A stretch of DNA of 64,000 nt from Calothrix sp. NIES-4105. Lineage in GTDB: Bacteria; Cyanobacteriota; Cyanobacteriia; Cyanobacteriales; Nostocaceae. Location of the stretch: assembly GCF_002368415.1 (NCBI RefSeq), contig NZ_AP018290.1:5469614-5533613 (forward strand), read 5' to 3'. Position numbers and translations under genes: made by a program. Shown in pieces: positions 23,086 through 31,765 of this stretch. The notes under the pieces are model-generated. The model saw nothing but the letters and a program-made list of their open reading frames with translations, was not told the DNA's origin and did no database searches. Position 1 is the first letter of the stretch. Every line of letters begins with the position of its first letter.

Positions 23086-24285
23086 ATGTCAAATAATCCT
23101 GAGCAACCTAGAGAATTTGATGCTGTACTTGGTGGACAAGTGGCGCCTCCAACTGATAGTGTTGTTTTGGGTGGTATTGAAGGTGTTAAAAGCCGTTTGA
23201 ATAGTCCTGTGGAAGAGGTACAGCTATTAGCATTACACGAGGCATTTAAATATGGAGAAGAAGGCTTTGATATAATAAATCAATCTTTGATTCATAAATC
23301 AACAAGAATTAAATGGGCTGCTTACGAATTACTTAAAAATAAATTAGAAGCAAAGGTAAAAGAAGAATTAAAAAATTATCGCTATCATTTTTTTACTTGT
23401 ATTCGGACACTTGAGGGACATATATCTAAAATTTATAGCATTTGTTTAAGTTTAGATGGTTTAACTTTATATAGTGGTAGCGAGGATAATAATATTAATG
23501 CTTGGGACTGGCAAGCAGGAGAATATACATGTATTTGTAAATCTCAGCCTATGCAATATACACCTACTGTATCCTGTTTACAATTAAGCCCAGATGGTCA
23601 AGAAATTGTAATTGCTTATCGTGGAGAATCTATTGAAACTCGTTCTCTAATGAATGCTCGAAGAATTATAGTTCAAAATTCAGGGTTATATCATTCTTTT
23701 GTAATTAGCCAAGATGGGAAAACTATTTTTACAGATGATGGTAAGAAACGTGAAATAGTAGCTTATGACTTTAGAAGTGGTAAGGTCAAATATAGCTTGC
23801 CAGAACGGTTACGTTCAATTTCTGCTCTAGCTATAAGCTTAGATGGAAAAACTCTTTTCAGCAGTAATTCTGACTATACAATCAAAATCTGGGATTTAAA
23901 GACTGCTAAACCAATAAGAATTTTATCTAATGCTCATACTTTCACAGTGACTGCACTTTGTTTAAGTCCAGATGGAAATATATTATTTAGCGCAAGTAGT
24001 GATAATACTATAAGAATTTGGAACTGCCGCCAAGAACTGCTTAACTCTAGTTTAACAGGTCATTCAGGTGGAGTTAATTCAATAGCACTTAGTCCAGATG
24101 GACAAACCCTTTTTACTGCTAGTAATGATAAAACAATTAAAATTTGGAATTGGCAAACAGGAGAACTTATAAATACATTAGAAGGACATTTAGGTAACGT
24201 CAGTTCTATAGCCATTAGCCCAAATGGAGATTATCTTTTTAGCGCAAGCCATGATAATACAATAAAAGTCTGGGGATTGGAATAA
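23086..24285 (+). CDS. WD40 protein with FDAVLGGQ N-terminal tag and HEAT-like segment
   Basis: A 399-aa protein from ATG 23086 (AAGGA upstream; a TTG at 23050 is less likely). Order: N-terminal tag PREFDAVLGGQVAPPTDSVV followed by LGGIEGVKSRL, a short helical repeat segment of about 80 residues (VQLLALHEAFKYGEEGFDII), then seven WD40 blades ending SASHDNTIKVWGLE. The tag is shared with the 79-aa protein at 20522-20761. I recall similar tags in other cyanobacterial repeat proteins (LRR, pentapeptide), but the role is unknown. Except in the tag, the gene lacks GGCGCC and is AT-rich. Confidence 0.75.
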   Translation: MSNNPEQPREFDAVLGGQVAPPTDSVVLGGIEGVKSRLNSPVEEVQLLALHEAFKYGEEGFDIINQSLIHKSTRIKWAAYELLKNKLEAKVKEELKNYRYHFFTCIRTLEGHISKIYSICLSLDGLTLYSGSEDNNINAWDWQAGEYTCICKSQPMQYTPTVSCLQLSPDGQEIVIAYRGESIETRSLMNARRIIVQNSGLYHSFVISQDGKTIFTDDGKKREIVAYDFRSGKVKYSLPERLRSISALAISLDGKTLFSSNSDYTIKIWDLKTAKPIRILSNAHTFTVTALCLSPDGNILFSASSDNTIRIWNCRQELLNSSLTGHSGGVNSIALSPDGQTLFTASNDKTIKIWNWQTGELINTLEGHLGNVSSIAISPNGDYLFSASHDNTIKVWGLE

Positions 24286-24362
24286 ATTAAGGAAGAGGAA
24301 TAGCAATTTTTATTTAAATGCTCCCAACGCGATTGTATAACTAAAAAACGCTTTGTATATTT

Positions 24363-24394
24363 GATGTTGGGTTCCGTTCCTCTACTCAACCTAC
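24363..24394. repeat. TGTTGGGTTCCG..CTCAACCTACA palindrome
   Basis: Copy of the GTTGGGTT/AACCTAC repeat family at the 3' end shared by two convergent genes. Confidence 0.55.
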
Positions 24395-24402
24395 AAATTT
24401 TT

Positions 24403-24780
24403 TTAAGCCCAGCGTGTGACGACTACTTTTACTGTACCGTCTTGCATAACTTCATCTTCTTCTATTGTAAATCCTTGTTCTTGTGCGGTTGCTTTTAATG
24501 CATGATAACCGTACCGCTGCATTAATTTGTTCATCCATTGTTCATTATATCTATGTCGGTCATATTCGGAGATTATTGCTTCATATTGTCCGTCTGTTTG
24601 TTGCTTGAAGCCTATGTCATTACTGGAACTACCTATATATTGGCGCACGTCACCTTGATAGCCATATAGATGTTGTGCTGTCTCGTGAAGTTCAATGTTT
24701 TTAAAGCCGATATCTGATAAGGCTGTAACTAATGCGTCACGGTTTTTAATTTGAGTTTTAATGCTTGTGAAGTGTGACAT
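24403..24780 (-). CDS. ycf35: Ycf35-like DUF1257 protein (copy A)
   Basis: A 125-aa DUF1257 protein starting at MSHFTSIKTQIKNRD; the longer frame to 24879 only adds repeat-derived sequence. Conserved features are the MSHF N-terminus, IKTQI, GYQGD, DIGFK and the C-terminal block IEEDEVMQDGTVKVVVTRW. Homologous to plastid Ycf35, function unknown. It is the last of three leftward genes: ycf46, ycf35 copy B, copy A. The C-terminal 25 residues are almost identical to copy B, showing tandem duplication. Confidence 0.88.
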   Translation of the reverse strand: MSHFTSIKTQIKNRDALVTALSDIGFKNIELHETAQHLYGYQGDVRQYIGSSSNDIGFKQQTDGQYEAIISEYDRHRYNEQWMNKLMQRYGYHALKATAQEQGFTIEEDEVMQDGTVKVVVTRWA

Positions 24781-24842
24781 AATATTACTGCTTGGTTTAT
24801 TAGCTTCGTTTTGTACTAGTTTCAATAACGAACCACAAAAGC

Positions 24843-24890
24843 ACATAATCCGGAGGATTTCCCGCTCTTTAGGGCACAAAGAAAGAACAA
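24843..24890. repeat. Dispersed repeat with TAATCCGGAGGATTTCCCGC
   Basis: CACATAATCCGGAGGATTTC followed by CCGC and GGGCACAAAG. The reverse complement of the same sequence occurs at about 600-640 inside the MITE-like element, also next to the CACAAAG unit. This marks a composite dispersed repeat. Confidence 0.6.
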
Positions 24891-24909
24891 AGAAAGAGTT
24901 TTTTGATAT

Positions 24910-25020
24910 GATAAAGGTTATTGTTATATTCAGTCCATTTAAATGGACTTCTGCTATTAGCCTTGGATTTTGAATCCAAGGCGGATTGCAAACAAATGAC
25001 CTTTATCTCAATATAACGAT
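24910..25020. repeat. Complex palindromic element between the ycf35 copies
   Basis: Four nested or crossing inverted repeats: GATAAAGGT 24910-24918 with ACCTTTATC 24999-25007; ATTGTTATATT 24920-24930 with AATATAACGAT 25010-25020; the perfect palindrome AGTCCATTTAAATGGACT near 24932-24949; and the hairpin CCTTGGATT..AATCCAAGG near 24961-24981. The first two pairs cross, so they are either alternatives or a pseudoknot. It could be a mobile repeat or an RNA switch in the ycf46-ycf35 transcript. Confidence 0.55.
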
Positions 25021-25033
25021 AGGCACCCAATAT

Positions 25034-25408
25034 TTACGCCCATCTACCAACAACAACTCTTACAGTTCCATCTTGTAGAACTTCTTCTTCTTCAATATTA
25101 AAGCCTTGTTCTTGAACTGTTGCCATTAAGGTTTTATGAGCATACTTTTGTGTGATTGAGTTTACAAATTTATGCTGGTCAATTTTGGCGCCCCAAAAGT
25201 CTGCAACGATTTCATAATTATCTCCACTACGGCGAAATCCTAGGTCGTAACCGTTGTTTTGACGAATTACATATTCGGCTTGAGTGGTGTCTCCGTGGTA
25301 CCCGCGTACTTTGGTGTTGCATTCGACTTTGTGTCCTAGTTCTTGCAATACTTGGTGTAATACTTCGCCGTTTTTGATTTGAACTTTGATGGTTGTAAAA
25401 TGTGACAT
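25034..25408 (-). CDS. ycf35: Ycf35-like DUF1257 protein (copy B)
   Basis: A 124-aa protein, MSHFTTIKVQIKNGE start, DLGFRR centre and IEEEEVLQDGTVRVVVGRW end. Same family as copy A but with the plastid-like YHGDTTQAEYVIR segment, so this is probably the canonical Ycf35. It lies 109 bases after ycf46, with a hairpin-forming repeat in the gap. Co-occurrence of Ycf35/DUF1257 with the AAA ATPase Ycf46 is common in cyanobacteria and suggests shared function, not yet defined. Confidence 0.9.
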   Translation of the reverse strand: MSHFTTIKVQIKNGEVLHQVLQELGHKVECNTKVRGYHGDTTQAEYVIRQNNGYDLGFRRSGDNYEIVADFWGAKIDQHKFVNSITQKYAHKTLMATVQEQGFNIEEEEVLQDGTVRVVVGRWA

Positions 25409-25439
25409 AATTGATTTTAGGTTATTTTATGGGCGGTTG

Positions 25440-25502
25440 ATGGGGCGGGTTTAGTTAGATTGTTTGTTTGGTTTTGGATTGTTGGTTAACCCGCCCCTAC
25501 GG
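25440..25502. repeat. GGGGCGGGTTTAG..AACCCGCCCC inverted repeat
   Basis: Arms GGGGCGGGTTTAG and GTTAACCCGCCCC between ycf46 and ycf35 copy B, same family as 4752-4816. Confidence 0.6.
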
Positions 25503-25516
25503 TATTTTCGGATGGT

Positions 25517-27142
25517 TTAATCTACTTCTAATGGTCCCATTCCTTGTTGTATTGAATACTGTTTTAACTCCTCTACTAATTGAATATCATTTGATGCTGC
25601 CCTGGCGCCTGCTTGTGCTGCCCATTGTTTGAGTGCTTCTATTTGGTCGCGCGCTATTGCTGCTAAGGGAACTGTTTGCGATATTGCTTGTAGTATATCC
25701 TCGGTATTGAAGTCGCGGCGATGTCCGTTAATTCTTGTGGAAAATGCTTGGTGCATGGCATCAATGATTGCTTGCTCTATTTCGGCGCCGCTAAAGTTAT
25801 TTGTTTGTTTTGCTAGTGCTGGCAAGTTGAATTCACGTAAGCGACTCGGACGTAAGCGCTGTAAGTGAACTTTAAATATTTCTTGTCGTTCAGCTTCGTT
25901 GGGCAGGTTTAAAAAGAATATTTCGTCAAACCGACCTTTTCGTAATAACTCCGCAGGTAATATTTGGACATTGTTGGCTGTGGCTACAATAAATACTGGG
26001 CTAGTTTTTTCTTGCATCCAGGTAATTAAACTACCAAACACTCTCCGTGATGTTCCGGAGTCACCGTCAACACCGCTCGTAATATTACCAAATGCTTTAT
26101 CTATTTCGTCTATCCATAATACACACGGCGCCATTGCTTCGGTAAGTTGAATCATTTGGCGTACACGACTTTCGCTTTCACCGACGATACCACCAAATAG
26201 GCGCCCAGAATCAAGCCGTAATAATGGTAGGCGCCATTCATGCGCGATAGTTTTGGCTGATAATGATTTTCCGGTTCCTTGAATACCTACAAGTAACATC
26301 CCTTTCGGGTTAGGAATACCATAACGTCGCGCTTCGTCGGTAAAAGCATCTTGACGCATTAGTACCCATTGTTTAAGTTGGTCTAGCCCACCAACCCGTT
26401 TTAAAGATTCACTTGGAGTAAAAAACTCTAAAATACCAGTTTGGCGAACTGCTTGCTTTTTCTCTTCTAATACACCATCAATATCTGTTTCGTTAACTTG
26501 CTGTTTCGCAGCTAGCGCTTTTGCCAAAACCCTTGATATACGAGTTCGACTCAAACCTTGGCAAGCTTTAACTAACTGTTCGCGCGCTAACCCATCTATA
26601 TTTAACTTCTCCGGTACTACTAACTGCTCGATTAAATAATTTATCTCCGGTACACTAGGCAGTGGAAAATCAACCACCGTCAACTCTTGCTGTAACTCAT
26701 CGGGAATTTCTAATGTGTGGCTAGTAATAACTATAGTTTTACGCGCGCGCTTTAACTCCCGCGTCAAATTTCGTAACTCCCGCACTATTGGGGCACTTTT
26801 CTCTGTTGTTGGATTTTTGATAAATGGATGTAAATCACGCAGCACAAACATTGTAGCTGTTTGAGCATCGGCTTTACCAATTCGCCCTAAAGCTGCCATC
26901 ACCGAACCCTTATCTGCATTATTGTCACTCCAACCTCGGACAATATCCCAGAATAAAACCTGCCTTTGGGGTTGCGCGCGCTTTGCCACCTGTATTAATA
27001 CTTCTTCAACAGGTTCTTCTTCGACGCAAATTAAATAAAGCAGTGGATAGCGTGCGCGAATCATCAAATCTAACTGTTCAACCAAAGCAGCATACCGCTG
27101 GTTCTGGCTATCGAATGCTCCATTTTGATGCGTGTTATCCAT
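25517..27142 (-). CDS. ycf46: AAA ATPase Ycf46
   Basis: A 541-aa protein starting at MDNTHQNGAF (GAGGA upstream of ATG 27142). The N-terminal domain (about 20-220) begins LDLMIRARYPLLYLICVEEEP, typical of Ycf46. The AAA module has Walker A VGIQGTGKS, Walker B CVLWIDEIDKAF, sensor 1 FIVATANN and the arginine-finger region ELLRKGRFDEIFFL, ending with the AAA lid helix block. Ycf46 is a plastid/cyanobacterial AAA protein proposed to affect CO2 uptake or photosynthesis regulation. Its client is not known. It leads the leftward set ycf46-ycf35-ycf35. Confidence 0.92.
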   Translation of the reverse strand: MDNTHQNGAFDSQNQRYAALVEQLDLMIRARYPLLYLICVEEEPVEEVLIQVAKRAQPQRQVLFWDIVRGWSDNNADKGSVMAALGRIGKADAQTATMFVLRDLHPFIKNPTTEKSAPIVRELRNLTRELKRARKTIVITSHTLEIPDELQQELTVVDFPLPSVPEINYLIEQLVVPEKLNIDGLAREQLVKACQGLSRTRISRVLAKALAAKQQVNETDIDGVLEEKKQAVRQTGILEFFTPSESLKRVGGLDQLKQWVLMRQDAFTDEARRYGIPNPKGMLLVGIQGTGKSLSAKTIAHEWRLPLLRLDSGRLFGGIVGESESRVRQMIQLTEAMAPCVLWIDEIDKAFGNITSGVDGDSGTSRRVFGSLITWMQEKTSPVFIVATANNVQILPAELLRKGRFDEIFFLNLPNEAERQEIFKVHLQRLRPSRLREFNLPALAKQTNNFSGAEIEQAIIDAMHQAFSTRINGHRRDFNTEDILQAISQTVPLAAIARDQIEALKQWAAQAGARAASNDIQLVEELKQYSIQQGMGPLEVD

Positions 27143-27468
27143 ATAATTCCTCGTGGGGAAGTATTGCACCTTCGGGAATGGGAAATTGGGCAGAGGTGCC
27201 CTTGTGATTACTTGTAGTACATAGTAGTATTGTGGCACACCTAATAAGTTTGCCCAGCAGCTTTATATAAGCTTTATCTCACGAACGTATGTACTGAATA
27301 ATTAAAATACAGTTTATCCGGTTTTTCCTACCATGCCAAGAATATTTACAGTAAATTTATGAAAAATGCTCATTTAAGCACTGAAGTGCTTGTGACGAGT
27401 GCCTGGGCTTGCTGCGAGCGTTGTTTGTACTATCATGTGAAATAATAACCGTCATTTGTAATGTCGTT

Positions 27469-27630
27469 ATGACTATAACTTTGGCAAAGTGGACTATAGA
27501 CAAGTACCACAGTATGGTAGATGCGGGTATTCTCGCAAATCGACATGTAGAACTACTGAGAGGAGAGATTGGTCAACTACCTACACCAACGCCTTCGGGT
27601 GTCGCTATATCAGTGGATGCGGTAATTTAA
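27469..27630 (+). pseudogene. Uma2 fragment with internal deletion
   Basis: A 53-codon frame. MTITLAKWTIDKYHSMVDAG and HVELLRGEI match the N-terminus of Uma2 proteins, then the frame jumps straight to LPTPTPSGVAISVDAVI, similar to their extreme C-terminus. The whole nuclease core is missing. It is a relic, or at best a non-catalytic mini-protein. Confidence 0.65.
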
Positions 27631-27649
27631 TAAGTAAAAATTATATCCA

Positions 27650-28459
27650 ATGTACATCCTAGAAATCTCAGACAAGCCAATTCACGAGGTGCGCTATTTG
27701 ACGATAGCCTCTGGTGGTGTCAGCTTGGTTGAGAAACATATACCTATATTATTAGGAGAGGTAGATGTTCTACCCAATAACTTGGACGCGATTATTGTAA
27801 CCAGCGACTTACAAGGAATAGACCCAAAAAATCAACAACTTGTAGGTCATCTTATCCTCGAAGAGTTAGAAAACTTAGCAGAACAGCAAAAAATACCATC
27901 ACCCAAAAACACAGGTGTTATACTAGCAGGCGATTTATACGCTGAAACCAATAAGCGTAGCGGAGTCGTTGGAGATGTGCGCGAAGTTTGGCACGCTTTC
28001 AGGCGCCAATTTCGCTGGGTTGCAGGTGTAGCAGGTAACCACGACAGTTTTGGCACCAAGGAAGAAGATATTCAGCTTTTTAAACAAACCAAGGGTATTT
28101 ACTACCTTGATGGTGAGATAGCAAAAAACGGTGAGCTTAATATTGCTGGAGTCTCCGGTATCATTGGAAGACCAAGTAAACCATTTCGGCGCCGAGAGAA
28201 CGACTTTATCCGCGAAATTAGAGAACTAGTAAAACAGGCGCCGGACATTTTAGTATTACACGAAGGTCCCGACTACCCACAGCATAACTTACTTGGTAAA
28301 ACATCTATAAGATTAGAGCTAGAAGAAATAAATAAAAACAGTAAATTACTTGTCATTTGCGGTCACTCGTATTGGAAAATTCCTATGATAGTTTTAAAGA
28401 ACGGTATTCAAGTCGTTAAATCAGATAGTAGAGTGATTGTATTGGTACAAAAAAAATAA
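27650..28459 (+). CDS. Calcineurin-like metallophosphoesterase
   Basis: A 269-aa cytosolic protein. Metal-binding motifs of the calcineurin-like family are visible in degenerate form: VTSDLQGID near the N-terminus, VILAGDLYAE, VAGNHDSFG (GNHD), VLHEGPD and ICGHSYW (GH). The presence of GNHD and GH supports an active di-metal phosphoesterase. The substrate is unknown. It is preceded by the Uma2 relic and is not in an obvious operon. Confidence 0.8.
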   Translation: MYILEISDKPIHEVRYLTIASGGVSLVEKHIPILLGEVDVLPNNLDAIIVTSDLQGIDPKNQQLVGHLILEELENLAEQQKIPSPKNTGVILAGDLYAETNKRSGVVGDVREVWHAFRRQFRWVAGVAGNHDSFGTKEEDIQLFKQTKGIYYLDGEIAKNGELNIAGVSGIIGRPSKPFRRRENDFIREIRELVKQAPDILVLHEGPDYPQHNLLGKTSIRLELEEINKNSKLLVICGHSYWKIPMIVLKNGIQVVKSDSRVIVLVQKK

Positions 28460-28489
28460 ATCCATAAAATACTTGAATTTAATTTTTGT

Positions 28490-28819
28490 TTAATTATTAG
28501 AAAGTTCTTGGCGCCAATAAACACCGGATTCTCTTTGCATCAAGTTATAACCTATCATTTCACGACGTAGCGTAGCACAATCAGGGTGAAATTGCTTGAG
28601 AATTTCGTTGACCTTAGCTTCTGGATATTTTATACCCTGTTCAAAATGACTTACTAGCCATTTTAAAATTACCAAGCGCTTTTTACGAGTTGCTGGAATA
28701 TCTTTCAAACGTGGTAATGCGCTTGTTTTGTCAACCAATATATAGTTACTAAGGACTTTGGAAGCCCAAATCTCATCCTCGACTTGTTCGAGTGACATGT
28801 CAAATTGCTGGTTACTCAT
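28490..28819 (-). CDS. DUF2087 domain protein
   Basis: A 109-aa protein consisting almost wholly of a DUF2087 domain: LVDKTSALPRLKDIPATRKKRLVILKWL, then INEKEVNEILKQF-like spacing (YPEAKVNEILKQFHPDCATLRREMIGYNLMQRE). This domain often forms the C-terminal part of small transcription regulators and looks like a winged-helix or nucleic-acid-binding unit. Here it is free-standing. Start at 28819 or at the internal Met 28798. Confidence 0.75.
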   Translation of the reverse strand: MSNQQFDMSLEQVEDEIWASKVLSNYILVDKTSALPRLKDIPATRKKRLVILKWLVSHFEQGIKYPEAKVNEILKQFHPDCATLRREMIGYNLMQRESGVYWRQELSNN

Positions 28820-28902
28820 ATATTACTAATTAGATGTGTATCTAATTAGTATAGCGTTGTAAGGTGGGCACTGCCCACCGTACTTTGAATACGTTGAAGA
28901 GA

Positions 28903-30210
28903 TTATATGTTTTTCAAGTTGCGGTGTGTAAAGGGTTTGGCTGAAGCGCCTGTATAATCAGCAGCAATATGTCCGTTACCAGTCATTTGATATTTGTAGG
29001 TTACTAAACCTTCTAAACCAACAGGGCCGCGTGGTGGCATTTGCTGTGTGCTGATACCAACTTCGGCGCCGAATCCGTAGCGGAAACCATCGGCAAAGCG
29101 GGTGGAACAGTTATGATATACTCCTGCGGCATTTACTAAAGCTAGGAAAGTGGATGCAGCGTTGGGGTCTTCGGTGATAATTGCATCTGTGTGCTTGGAA
29201 CCATAGTTATTGATATGCTCAATTGCTTCTTCCAAGCTATCTACAATTTTGATGGCTAAAATCAAATCGCTGTATTCGGTTTGCCAGTCACTAGGTGAAG
29301 CTATATTAGGTAAGATTTCACGAGTCAGGTTGTTTCCACGTAACTCAACACCCATATTCTGTAATGCAGTTGCGACTTTAGGTAAAAAGCTTGGCGCCAC
29401 GGAAGCATGAACCAGCATTGTTTCGATAGCGTTACATGCAGCAGGATATTGAGTTTTAGCGTCTACAGCTATTTTTACTCCTTTTTCAATATCTGCTGCT
29501 TTATCTATATATAGATGACAAATTCCATCTGCGTGCCCAAGTACGGGAATGCGAGTATTTTCTTGAACGAATCGTACAAATGAATTAGAACCGCGCGGAA
29601 TAATTAAATCTACATATTTATCTAACTTGAGTAGTTCTAATGTTTCTTCGCGCGTTGTTAGTAGCTGCACTGCATCAGGGTTTACAGCAGTTTGTGCTAA
29701 CCCTTGTTTAATAGCTTTAACTATAGCTTCGCACGAACGTACTGCTTCTTTACCGCATTTAAGAATAACACCGTTCCCTGATTTTATTGCTAGTGAGACG
29801 ATTTGAATTGCAGCTTCAGGACGCGCTTCAAAAATAATTCCTAAAACTCCCAACGGACAAGTTACCCGCTTTAAAATTAATCCAGTATCAAGTTCGCGAT
29901 GAATTTGGACATGTCCCACAGGGTCAGGTAGCTTACCGACATCGCGTACCCCTGTAATTGCATCTCTTAATTTATGTTCATCCAATTGCAACCTTTTATA
30001 AAGCGGTTTCGCAATACCATCAGAAGAAGCAGCTTCACAGTCTGTAATATTTGCTTTGATTATTTCATCGCGCGCTGATTCTAAGGCAGAAGCAATAGTC
30101 TCAATAGCTTGATTACGTTGTTCAGTCGAAAGCACTGCCAACTTCAAAGCTGCTGAACGGGTTTGCTGGGCAATTGTAATTAAGGTGGAAGCTACTTGGA
30201 AAGCGGTCAT
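28903..30210 (-). CDS. proA: Glutamate-5-semialdehyde dehydrogenase
   Basis: A 435-aa enzyme of proline synthesis that reduces gamma-glutamyl phosphate with NADPH. The start [17 protein letters not shown] matches the usual N-terminus of cyanobacterial ProA; an ATG 9 bases earlier is equally possible. Diagnostic segments are [47 protein letters not shown], the active-site Cys in [12 protein letters not shown], and [18 protein letters not shown]. ProB is not in the window. It is monocistronic. Confidence 0.95.
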   Translation of the reverse strand: MTAFQVASTLITIAQQTRSAALKLAVLSTEQRNQAIETIASALESARDEIIKANITDCEAASSDGIAKPLYKRLQLDEHKLRDAITGVRDVGKLPDPVGHVQIHRELDTGLILKRVTCPLGVLGIIFEARPEAAIQIVSLAIKSGNGVILKCGKEAVRSCEAIVKAIKQGLAQTAVNPDAVQLLTTREETLELLKLDKYVDLIIPRGSNSFVRFVQENTRIPVLGHADGICHLYIDKAADIEKGVKIAVDAKTQYPAACNAIETMLVHASVAPSFLPKVATALQNMGVELRGNNLTREILPNIASPSDWQTEYSDLILAIKIVDSLEEAIEHINNYGSKHTDAIITEDPNAASTFLALVNAAGVYHNCSTRFADGFRYGFGAEVGISTQQMPPRGPVGLEGLVTYKYQMTGNGHIAADYTGASAKPFTHRNLKNI

Positions 30211-30373
30211 AACATGCATATCGCGATAATTGCTACTTACCAATCGTAGCGTTAATAATCAACCAAATATTTAATTGGTTGGCACCATCCGAAATAATAC
30301 GACTAATTACTGTAGCAACTACCTGTAAACAAAAAACTTTGTCTATATATTCTATATATAAGGAATCACAGAA

Positions 30374-30883
30374 ATGACTTCTGCAAGCAACTTACCTCTA
30401 GTAGCTACCTCAAGACCTGTACTAAAAAAAGGTGATCGTGGCGCCAGCGTTAGGGAACTACAAAAACTTTTATATGATTATGGTGCGTTTGCTTTAGCTT
30501 GTATTTTTGGTCTTCCTGAAGTTTTAATTGATGGTGATTTTGGTGACGATACAGAAGATACGGTCAAAGCGTTTCAGCGGCAAGTTTTTCTCAATGTTGA
30601 TGGTGTTGTAAGTAATATTACTTGGCAAGCACTGATTAGAAAGGCGCCTATTAGTTTGCCAGTCTTGAGAAGAGGTAGTAAAGGTGAACTTGTATTGCGT
30701 GTTCAGCTACGATTAATTATTAGCGGTGATTATCAAGGTACTATTGACGGTGATTTTGGCATAGCTACAGAAGAAGCAGTTAAATCTTTACAACGACGTA
30801 ATCGTTCAGGTGTTGATGGAATTATAGGTAATGCCACTTGGGTAGAATTAAGTCAAATCAAAGAAGCAGAATGTTTACCCTAA
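30374..30883 (+). CDS. Peptidoglycan-binding protein (two PGB domains), copy 1
   Basis: A 169-aa protein made of two tandem PG_binding_1 three-helix domains: PVLKKGDRGASVRELQKLL..DTVKAFQRQ..DGVVSNITWQAL and PVLRRGSKGELVLRVQLRL..EAVKSLQRR..DGIIGNATWVEL. No signal peptide was seen, which is unusual for a wall-binding protein, and no catalytic domain is attached. A hairpin at 30889-30918 follows. Paralogous to the next gene (31000-31515). Confidence 0.85.
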   Translation: MTSASNLPLVATSRPVLKKGDRGASVRELQKLLYDYGAFALACIFGLPEVLIDGDFGDDTEDTVKAFQRQVFLNVDGVVSNITWQALIRKAPISLPVLRRGSKGELVLRVQLRLIISGDYQGTIDGDFGIATEEAVKSLQRRNRSGVDGIIGNATWVELSQIKEAECLP

Positions 30884-30888
30884 ATAAA

Positions 30889-30918
30889 ATTCCTGACTTT
30901 TTAATCAAAGTTGGGAAT
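30889..30918 (+). terminator. ATTCCTGACTTT..AAAGTTGGGAAT hairpin
   Basis: Stem between the two peptidoglycan-binding genes, same family as the hairpins at 13875, 46438 and 63578. It probably ends the first gene's message. Confidence 0.55.
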
Positions 30919-30999
30919 CTAAGCGTTTAGAAAGCGGAATCAATCAAATCAAATTTGATTATAAATATATATTGAACCACCAGACTAATAGTAAAAGTT

Positions 31000-31515
31000 A
31001 TGACCATTACAATTAATACTGTAACAACTCCTTTTGGTAAACCTGTTCTCAAGCAAGGCGCCAAAGGTGAGGTTGTTAAAGAATTGCAAAAATTATTATT
31101 TCAATATCATGTCTTTGTACATCTAGATAAGCAAGGCGCCTGTGTATTTCCTAGCGAAGAAGTTATCGATGGTATATTTGGAGCAAAAACAACCGCTGCT
31201 GTGAAACTTTTCCAAAATCAAATGTTTCTCATACATGATGGTATCGTTGGTAATGCTACCTGGAAATCTTTGTACAAAGGGGCACCTGTTGGTTTACCTA
31301 TTCTCAAAAAAGGTAGTCAAGGTGAATTAGTTAACCTCATCCAAGAACGTATGTCGCTTGATGGTTTTTACAAAGATATAATTGACGGTGACTTTGGTGC
31401 TGCTACTGAAACGGCTGTTAAAGCTTTGCAAAAACGCGCTCTGTTAACTGAAGATGGCGCCGTTGGTGATAAAACTTGGGCTTCTCTCAGTAAGATTAAT
31501 ACTATATTTTGTTAA
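31000..31515 (+). CDS. Peptidoglycan-binding protein (two PGB domains), copy 2
   Basis: A 171-aa paralogue of the preceding gene, with PVLKQGAKGEVVKELQKLL..AAVKLFQNQ..DGIVGNATWKSL and PILKKGSQGELVNLIQERM..TAVKALQKR..DGAVGDKTWASL. It also lacks a signal peptide. The pair arose by tandem duplication; the first domain of each has an inserted loop of about 10 residues. Location and role unclear. Confidence 0.85.
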   Translation: MTITINTVTTPFGKPVLKQGAKGEVVKELQKLLFQYHVFVHLDKQGACVFPSEEVIDGIFGAKTTAAVKLFQNQMFLIHDGIVGNATWKSLYKGAPVGLPILKKGSQGELVNLIQERMSLDGFYKDIIDGDFGAATETAVKALQKRALLTEDGAVGDKTWASLSKINTIFC

Positions 31516-31561
31516 TTACAATTTTAATTTCCGCTCAAATTCGTGTACACACAAGTTTTTG

Positions 31562-31602
31562 ATCCCCAACCCCCCGCGATTTCGGGGGACTAGGGGGGAT
31601 TA
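31562..31602. repeat. CCCCCCG..CGGGGG..AGGGGGGATT palindrome
   Basis: GC-rich imperfect inverted repeat (ATCCCCAACCCCCCGCGA against TTTCGGGGGACTAGGGGGGAT), preceded by a GTGTACACACAAG sequence like the ends of the MITE-like elements at 546-736 and 60772-60926. It may be one end of a third, decayed copy, and may also terminate the upstream gene. Confidence 0.5.
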
Positions 31603-31718
31603 AAATGTTTCATTAAATTTTACAAAAAGAAAGTAAAAATATCCTTAAGATATTAGAAAGTATCAATTTTAGACTTACACTGATTAAAAATTATTAATTT
31701 TGTAACCTGGAATCATCG

Positions 31719-31746
31719 GTATAGACGTGATTAATCACGTCTATAC
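31719..31746. promoter_or_regulatory. Perfect 28-bp palindrome before the radical SAM gene
   Basis: GTATAGACGTGATT followed immediately by its exact reverse complement, 20 bases before the first gene of the 31.7-42.1 kb cluster. It relates to the GTAGAGACG..CGTCTCTAC dispersed family, so it may be just such a repeat, but the position would also suit an operator or terminator. Confidence 0.5.
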
Positions 31747-31765
31747 ATAATTTTCGGAGATATCC

